Shown here: positions 59,722 to 64,000 of the stretch, in pieces
Layout: each line of letters begins with the position of its first letter
Position numbering within the stretch: the stretch's first letter is position 1
Assembly: GCF_903166585.1 (NCBI RefSeq)
Contig: NZ_CAESCM010000019.1
Span: forward strand, 1 to 64,000
Direction: 5' to 3'
Source of the DNA: Pedobacter ghigonis
Lineage (GTDB): Bacteria; Bacteroidota; Bacteroidia; Sphingobacteriales; Sphingobacteriaceae
DNA length: 64,000 nt
Translations under genes and position numbers: made by a program
The notes under the pieces: generated by a model
The model's input: the letters and a program-made list of their open reading frames with translations, nothing else
What the model was told of the DNA's origin: nothing
Databases searched by the model: none

Positions 59722-60222
59722 ATGAAAAAAATTATCCTCTTCTTACTGGTATTAACTGCTGGTAAGCTCTTCGCCCACGAACAAAAATCAGTTAAACAGA
59801 CGAAAATACTTTCCCAAATAGTTCTTACGCCTATTGATACGGCTAAGAAAATGGGCAGTCAGGATTGGAAAAAGGTAGAAAACGAGCTCAAAAAATCATT
59901 GCCCAAAAGCCTGGTTAAAACCATGATGAAACAGTTAAAATCGGCAGAAGCGATGAGCAAATCAGGCAATACAACCGATCAGCGTGGTATAGCCAACCTA
60001 ATTGCCAAAGGTATGGCCGATCATGCCGACGAACTGGATTACGAATTGGAAAAAAAGGAAATTATCGACGATTTTAAAAATGGCGATTACGACTCTGCTG
60101 CCGAAAAAAGACAAGCCAGAAAAGAAATGAAAGCAGATTTAAAGGAGCTTAAAAAAGACTACAAAGAAAGTTTAAAAGAAAAAAAGAAAGAGAAAAAGAT
60201 AGCTAATACCCAATTTATTTAA
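59722..60222 (+). CDS. Exported Lys/Glu-rich helical protein of unknown function
   Basis: A 166-residue protein with a signal peptide ending KLFAH (residue 19). The middle is helical and basic (KKVENELKKSLPKSLVKTMM). The C-terminal third is a long charged helix that is nearly all Lys, Glu and Asp (KADLKELKKDYKESLKEKK) and would form a single alpha-helix or coiled coil. I do not recognise the family. It is 13 bp upstream of the deacetylase-like gene. Confidence 0.8.
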   Translation: MKKIILFLLVLTAGKLFAHEQKSVKQTKILSQIVLTPIDTAKKMGSQDWKKVENELKKSLPKSLVKTMMKQLKSAEAMSKSGNTTDQRGIANLIAKGMADHADELDYELEKKEIIDDFKNGDYDSAAEKRQARKEMKADLKELKKDYKESLKEKKKEKKIANTQFI

Positions 60223-60235
60223 GCCTCTTTTAATC

Positions 60236-61204
60236 ATGCTAAAATTTAAAGCGCTTTTTCTATTCTTACTGTTGGGCACCTGTGTTTATGCCCAAAAATT
60301 TGAATCGGTAAGCAAGTACAAGGTAAATTATGCTTTGGCAAAAGGTGCAACCAACCAATGGCTTGCTACCAGGAGCTTCACTGCTGAAGGCTTAAAGTAT
60401 CTGTTATTGGTTAATCCACAAACATTAGATACCAAGGTTGATTTAGCCATTAACTACACCACCAGCAGCCTGAAATGGCCAAATGTATTAGCTATTTTCA
60501 AAAATACAGCCTATGTAAAAGCGTTAGAAGCCGCCGCCGCTAAAGATATCCAACTGCAAAATGCAGGTATCGACCATGCTTTCCCAAATGAGAAAGGTAT
60601 TACTTTAACTATCGACCTCTGTCCTTCGCACAAGGCCTTAGACCGCATTATTTTTCAGTCGGTTTTTGATGAATTTAAAAAAATTGAGCAACCCGCCCCG
60701 CTTGCCATTTCGGTTTCTGGAAAATGGATGTTAAAACATGAAGATGATTTAAACTGGCTAAAAAGCCTCGAAGCGCAAAAAGAGCTGAACATTACCTGGG
60801 TTAACCATTCTTATAACCACGAGGTAAACAAATTGCCCCTCGCCGAAAATTTTTTGCTTGCCGCAGGAACAAACCTCGATGTAGAAGTTTTGGAAAACGA
60901 GAAACTGATGCTCAAAAACGGCTTAACGCCATCGGTATTTTTTCGTTTCCCGGGTTTGGTTTCAGATAAGACAATCGTTGATCAAATTGAAGCTTATGGT
61001 TTAATACCCATTGGAAGTGATGCCTGGTTAGCCAAAGGGCAGCAAGCCAATGCCGGAAGTATTGTATTGATCCACGGCAACGGAAACGAAGAAATCGGCG
61101 TGAAAGATTTTATAGAACTGCTTAAAAACAGACAGGCCGATGTAAACCGCAAGCAATGGCTGCTATTTGATTTAAGACAGGGATTGGAAAAGGAGTTTGA
61201 ATAA
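60236..61204 (+). CDS. Divergent polysaccharide deacetylase-like protein
   Basis: A 322-residue exported protein with a signal peptide ending CVYAQ (residue 20). It keeps the CE4-like motif order but in altered form: TIDLCPS (125-131) in place of TFDD, NHSYNH (190-195) in place of SHTxxH, and RFPG (237-240). The His-x4-His is present, so metal binding is possible, but the first motif lacks the Asp pair. It may be an inactive or different-specificity deacetylase. Coupling with the basic protein upstream suggests a joint role. Confidence 0.75.
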   Translation: MLKFKALFLFLLLGTCVYAQKFESVSKYKVNYALAKGATNQWLATRSFTAEGLKYLLLVNPQTLDTKVDLAINYTTSSLKWPNVLAIFKNTAYVKALEAAAAKDIQLQNAGIDHAFPNEKGITLTIDLCPSHKALDRIIFQSVFDEFKKIEQPAPLAISVSGKWMLKHEDDLNWLKSLEAQKELNITWVNHSYNHEVNKLPLAENFLLAAGTNLDVEVLENEKLMLKNGLTPSVFFRFPGLVSDKTIVDQIEAYGLIPIGSDAWLAKGQQANAGSIVLIHGNGNEEIGVKDFIELLKNRQADVNRKQWLLFDLRQGLEKEFE

Positions 61205-61336
61205 TCGTATTCTAACCGCAGAGAACGCTAAGAAATACGCAAAGCTCACAGAGACTGAAACATAAAGCGTACAGATTATTTGTAAACCATACTTCGCGCC
61301 ACTTTGCGAAAAACTTTGCGTGCTTTGCGGTAAAAG
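61205..61336. repeat. Degenerate CGCAGAG/CTTTGCG inverted words
   Basis: AACCGCAGAGAACGC...CGCAAAG (61209-61243) on the left and CTTTGCG...TTGCGTGCTTTGCGG (61303-61331) on the right are loosely complementary. This looks like a decayed copy of the 56357-56439 element between convergent gene ends. Confidence 0.5.
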
Positions 61337-61678
61337 CTACTTCTTAACCGGCAATAACTTTATTTCTTTTGCCTTAAAGCGGTTATTCACAATTTCGCCG
61401 GTTACTTCTGCTTTGCTTACCGCATTGCAAAAACCATGTTCGCCGTGCGCATCACCAAAATCGTCGATGTTTTTACCATCTACAAAATAGGGCTTGCCAT
61501 CTATTTTCACGGCGAGCTCGCAATCCTTACCTTTCATTTTGAACTGGCATTCGCCACAGGCAATATCTACAGTTTGTTTGGTGATAACTTTTGCAGCATC
61601 TGCTTTTTGGGGAGTGGTTTGGGCATTTACTGAAATAGCAAATACACTTAAACACAAGGCTATGATTAAATTTTTCAT
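61337..61678 (-). CDS. DUF6370 small exported protein
   Basis: A 113-residue protein with a signal peptide ending SVNAQ (residue 20). The domain has four cysteines: C41 and C44 in DIACGECQFKM, C53 in KGKDCELAV and C84 in GEHGFCNAV. The surrounding DGKPYFVDGKNIDDFGDAHG segment is characteristic. The cysteine set suggests metal or redox binding, but no function is known. It stands alone. Confidence 0.82.
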   Translation of the reverse strand: MKNLIIALCLSVFAISVNAQTTPQKADAAKVITKQTVDIACGECQFKMKGKDCELAVKIDGKPYFVDGKNIDDFGDAHGEHGFCNAVSKAEVTGEIVNNRFKAKEIKLLPVKK

Positions 61679-61834
61679 GACTTATTTTTTATCAAATGTA
61701 GGATTTTAACAGGCAAAGAAATGCTGTTTGGTGTAATAAAACTGCCGAGCAAGAAGATTCCCTGAAGAGAATGAAAATACCTAAAACAAGTAAACACACC
61801 CCGTCCTTCGGACACCCCTCTAAGTAGAGGGGAA
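61679..61834. repeat. CCCCGTCC...TAGAGGGG repeat fragment
   Basis: CCCCTCTAAGTAGAGGGG (61815-61832) is a hairpin with a preceding CCCCGTCCTTCGGACAC (61799-61815). The pattern looks like a dispersed palindrome of another family; only one copy is in the window. No gene is seen. Confidence 0.45.
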
Positions 61835-61867
61835 CAAAAAAAGGGATATGCAATGTGCACATCCCTT
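61835..61867 (-). terminator. Terminator of ahcY
   Basis: On the minus strand, AAGGGAT (61867-61861) pairs with ATCCCTT (61847-61841) around further base pairs with one mismatch, followed by a run of T (the plus-strand A-run at 61835-61842). It lies 48 bp after the ahcY stop. Confidence 0.75.
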
Positions 61868-61915
61868 AAGTATGATTAGTTTCAAGTTAACTGATAACTC
61901 AAAACTGTAAACTGA

Positions 61916-63232
61916 TTAGTAACGATATTCGTCTGATTTAAACGGACCTTCAACAGGCACACCGATATAATCAGCCTGGTGTTGATCTAATACATCTAAC
62001 TCTACACCAATTTTTTCTAAGTGTAAACGGGCAACTTTCTCATCTAAATACTTAGGCAAAACATACACTTTGTTTTCGTATTTATCTGTGTTAGTCCAAA
62101 GCTCTAACTGTGCTAAAGTTTGGTTGGTAAACGAGTTACTCATTACAAAACTTGGGTGACCAGTTGCACAACCTAAGTTAACTAAACGGCCTTCAGCCAA
62201 TAGAATGATATCTTTACCTTCGATAGTATATTTATCTACCTGAGGTTTAATTTCTACTTTAGTTGAACCATAGTTGCTGTTTAACCAGGCAACATCGATT
62301 TCGTTATCGAAGTGACCGATGTTACAAACAATAGCTTTATCTTTCATGGTTAAGAAATGCTCGCCACGAACGATATCACGGTTACCTGTAGTAGTTACAA
62401 TAATATCTGCTTCTTTAACAGCTGTAGCGAATTTTTTAACTTCGTAACCTTCCATTGCAGCTTGTAAAGCACAAATTGGATCGATTTCCGTAACGATTAC
62501 ACGTACACCTTGTGAGCTTAATGATTCTGCTGAACCTTTACCCACATCGCCATAACCGCAAACTACAGCTACTTTACCAGCCATCATTACATCAGTTGCG
62601 CGACGGATTGCATCAACCAATGATTCGCGGCAACCGTATTTGTTATCGAACTTAGATTTAGTTACAGAATCGTTAACGTTAATTGCAGGTAAATGCAAAG
62701 TTCCGTTTTTCATTCTTTCGTACAAGCGGTGAACACCGGTAGTGGTTTCTTCCGATAAACCTTTGATCGCTGCAATCAGCTCAGGATATTTATCAAAAAC
62801 CATGTTGGTTAAATCGCCACCATCATCCAAAATCATGTTTAATGGTTGTTGCTCCGGACCGAAGTGTAAAGTTTGTTCAATACACCAGTCAAATTCCTGC
62901 TCGTTTAAACCTTTCCACGCATAAACCTGGATACCAGCAGCAGCGATTGCCGCAGCAGCATGATCTTGTGTAGAAAAAATATTGCATGATGACCAGGTAA
63001 CTTCAGCACCTAAAGCCACTAATGTTTCGATTAATACAGCCGTTTGGATGGTCATGTGCAGACAACCTGCAATACGCGCACCTTTTAACGGTTGTGTTGG
63101 ACCGAATTCTTTACGTAAACTCATTAAACCTGGCATTTCTGCTTCGGCTAATTCGATTTCTTTACGGCCCCATTCTGCCAGTGAAATGTCCTTAACTTTG
63201 TAAGGGATGTAAGTTGTCTCTACTGATGACAT
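61916..63232 (-). CDS. ahcY: Adenosylhomocysteinase
   Basis: Splits S-adenosylhomocysteine to adenosine and homocysteine with NAD, which clears a product that inhibits methyltransferases. The 438-residue protein has the substrate-side motif WSSCNIFSTQDHAAAAI, then DDGGDLT, and the NAD-binding GYGDVGKGSAESL. It ends FKSDEYRY as usual. The SAH-binding His and Lys-rich region (CNIGHFDNEID) is intact. A TACTTTTG box and a terminator suggest a monocistronic transcript. Confidence 0.98.
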   Translation of the reverse strand: MSSVETTYIPYKVKDISLAEWGRKEIELAEAEMPGLMSLRKEFGPTQPLKGARIAGCLHMTIQTAVLIETLVALGAEVTWSSCNIFSTQDHAAAAIAAAGIQVYAWKGLNEQEFDWCIEQTLHFGPEQQPLNMILDDGGDLTNMVFDKYPELIAAIKGLSEETTTGVHRLYERMKNGTLHLPAINVNDSVTKSKFDNKYGCRESLVDAIRRATDVMMAGKVAVVCGYGDVGKGSAESLSSQGVRVIVTEIDPICALQAAMEGYEVKKFATAVKEADIIVTTTGNRDIVRGEHFLTMKDKAIVCNIGHFDNEIDVAWLNSNYGSTKVEIKPQVDKYTIEGKDIILLAEGRLVNLGCATGHPSFVMSNSFTNQTLAQLELWTNTDKYENKVYVLPKYLDEKVARLHLEKIGVELDVLDQHQADYIGVPVEGPFKSDEYRY

Positions 63233-63325
63233 AATTTTCTTTTTAATTAATTGATAATCAATTTTTTAACCGGAAATCAAAATATAAAGCAAACCATTGG
63301 CAAACCTATTCTGATTAACAGCGTA

Positions 63326-63333
63326 CAAAAGTA
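63326..63333 (-). promoter_or_regulatory. Candidate -7 box for ahcY
   Basis: TACTTTTG on the minus strand lies 93 bases before the ahcY start, giving a leader of about 85 nt. No SAH-type riboswitch fold was recognised in this leader. Confidence 0.4.
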
Positions 63334-63489
63334 CGTAATTTTGATGTGAATACTAAACCCTTATCACTTTACAACTTGTAGTTAACCTAATTATACAGAA
63401 CGATTACTTTTCTTCAAATAAATCCGATGCTGGTTTTAAAAATCGCCACCTATTGCTAACTTACCAGCCAAAACAATTTGCTTTGCTTT

Positions 63490-64000
63490 ATGAATGAAAT
63501 TAAATGGGGGATTATTGGCTGTGGTGATGTAACCGAGGTTAAAAGTGGACCGGCGTTTAACAAAGTGCCCAACTCATCATTAGTGGCCGTAATGCGTAGG
63601 GATGCAGTTAAAGCTGCAGATTATGCCCGGCGCCATGATGTACCGAAATGGTATAGCGATGCTACTGAGCTGATTAACGACCCTGAAGTAAATGCCATTT
63701 ATATTGCTACCCCGCCCCTGCAGCACGAGGCTTACACCATCGAAGCACTTGCCGCGGGCAAACCGGTATATGTAGAAAAACCCATGGCCTTAAATGCTGC
63801 CGCTGCGCAACGCATGGTAAATGCAGCAAATAATTATGGTGTGAAACTCAGTGTAGCGCATTACCGTCGCGAGCAGCCCTTGTTTTTGAAAGTAAAATCA
63901 TTGATCGATAAACAAGTAATCGGCGATATCCGCTTTGTTGATTTGCGCATGCTGCAGCCGCAAAAAAGCCAAGTAATTGCCAAAACAGCTTACAACTGGC
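63490..64000 (+). CDS. Gfo/Idh/MocA family oxidoreductase, cut by window end
   Basis: The first 170 codons of an NAD(P)-dependent sugar or polyol oxidoreductase. Residues 1-120 form the Rossmann domain: MNEIKWGIIGCGDVTEVKSG with the GxGxxT-like GCGDVT, then AIYIATPPLQHEAYTIEALA and the signature VYVEKPMAL. The next stretch has the AHYRREQP segment. The 3' end lies beyond the window, so the catalytic Lys-x-His domain is only partly seen. It is divergent from ahcY. Confidence 0.9.
   Translation, partial: MNEIKWGIIGCGDVTEVKSGPAFNKVPNSSLVAVMRRDAVKAADYARRHDVPKWYSDATELINDPEVNAIYIATPPLQHEAYTIEALAAGKPVYVEKPMALNAAAAQRMVNAANNYGVKLSVAHYRREQPLFLKVKSLIDKQVIGDIRFVDLRMLQPQKSQVIAKTAYNW

Noticed and set aside
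63234..63330. SAH riboswitch in the ahcY leader
   Set aside because: The leader is AT-rich and no conserved pseudoknot core was recognised.

Overview
The window looks like a chromosome segment from a pigmented member of the Bacteroidota, most likely family Sphingobacteriaceae and close to Pedobacter (inference from gene content; no search was run). Reasons: promoter boxes of the Bacteroidetes form TAnnTTTG, little Shine-Dalgarno sequence, families typical of the phylum (head GIN domain, BT_3928, CCC-motif membrane protein, DUF1599, DUF2752, TPM/LemA), a flexixanthin-type carotenoid gene set, and many palindromic repeats between genes. About 65 genes are packed on both strands. No phage, insertion sequence with a transposase, CRISPR array, tRNA or rRNA gene was seen.

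Layout. 1-142: two tandem promoters firing leftwards out of the window, probably for an rRNA operon. 563-2720: two different lipid A 3-O-deacylase families side by side. 2717-5145: CoA-binding protein, DinB protein, FAD oxidoreductase. 5545-8580: LemA, two TPM proteins, a small unknown protein and a NUDIX hydrolase. 8692-12938: dnaA with an AT-rich upstream region, a methylmalonyl-CoA mutase catalytic subunit and a DUF7935-like protein. 13031-14751: an IscA-type Fe-S protein and a MacB-like permease. 14901-19539: a leftward sugar-nucleotide operon (ugd, UDP-xylose synthase, galE, unknown, PHP phosphatase), followed by waaA (Kdo transferase). 20900-22423: gluconokinase and ferrochelatase.

22638-27768: a leftward carotenoid/isoprenoid cluster (ketolase-like hydroxylase, isochorismatase-like hydrolase, ispH, cruF, glycosyltransferase, acyltransferase, phosphoribosyltransferase), with crtD placed apart at 33433. 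Together these suggest a 4-keto, 1'-hydroxylated, 3',4'-desaturated monocyclic carotenoid that may carry a sugar and a fatty acid. 27958-38375: head GIN protein, rlmD, DoxX, M28 peptidase, shikimate kinase, oligopeptide permease, BT_3928 protein and a DUF1599 tandem-domain protein. 38469-46388: folP and cdaA (c-di-AMP synthesis), bacilliredoxin, a DUF4190-like/DUF2752/YkvA membrane trio, GH3, lptB and recJ.

46462-64000: an AT-rich orphan, a sulfatase, MBL hydrolase, YceI, gcvP, a lipoprotein, EamA transporter, pdxJ, GT39 and GtrA, a secreted basic protein with a divergent polysaccharide deacetylase, a DUF6370 protein, ahcY, and an oxidoreductase cut by the window end.

The part least explained by standard annotation is intergenic: several dispersed palindrome families (including two 65-bp copies of one element), a possible group II intron remnant at 49410-49510, and two unlisted small ORFs (36 and 40 codons), one of which encodes a likely single-span membrane protein.
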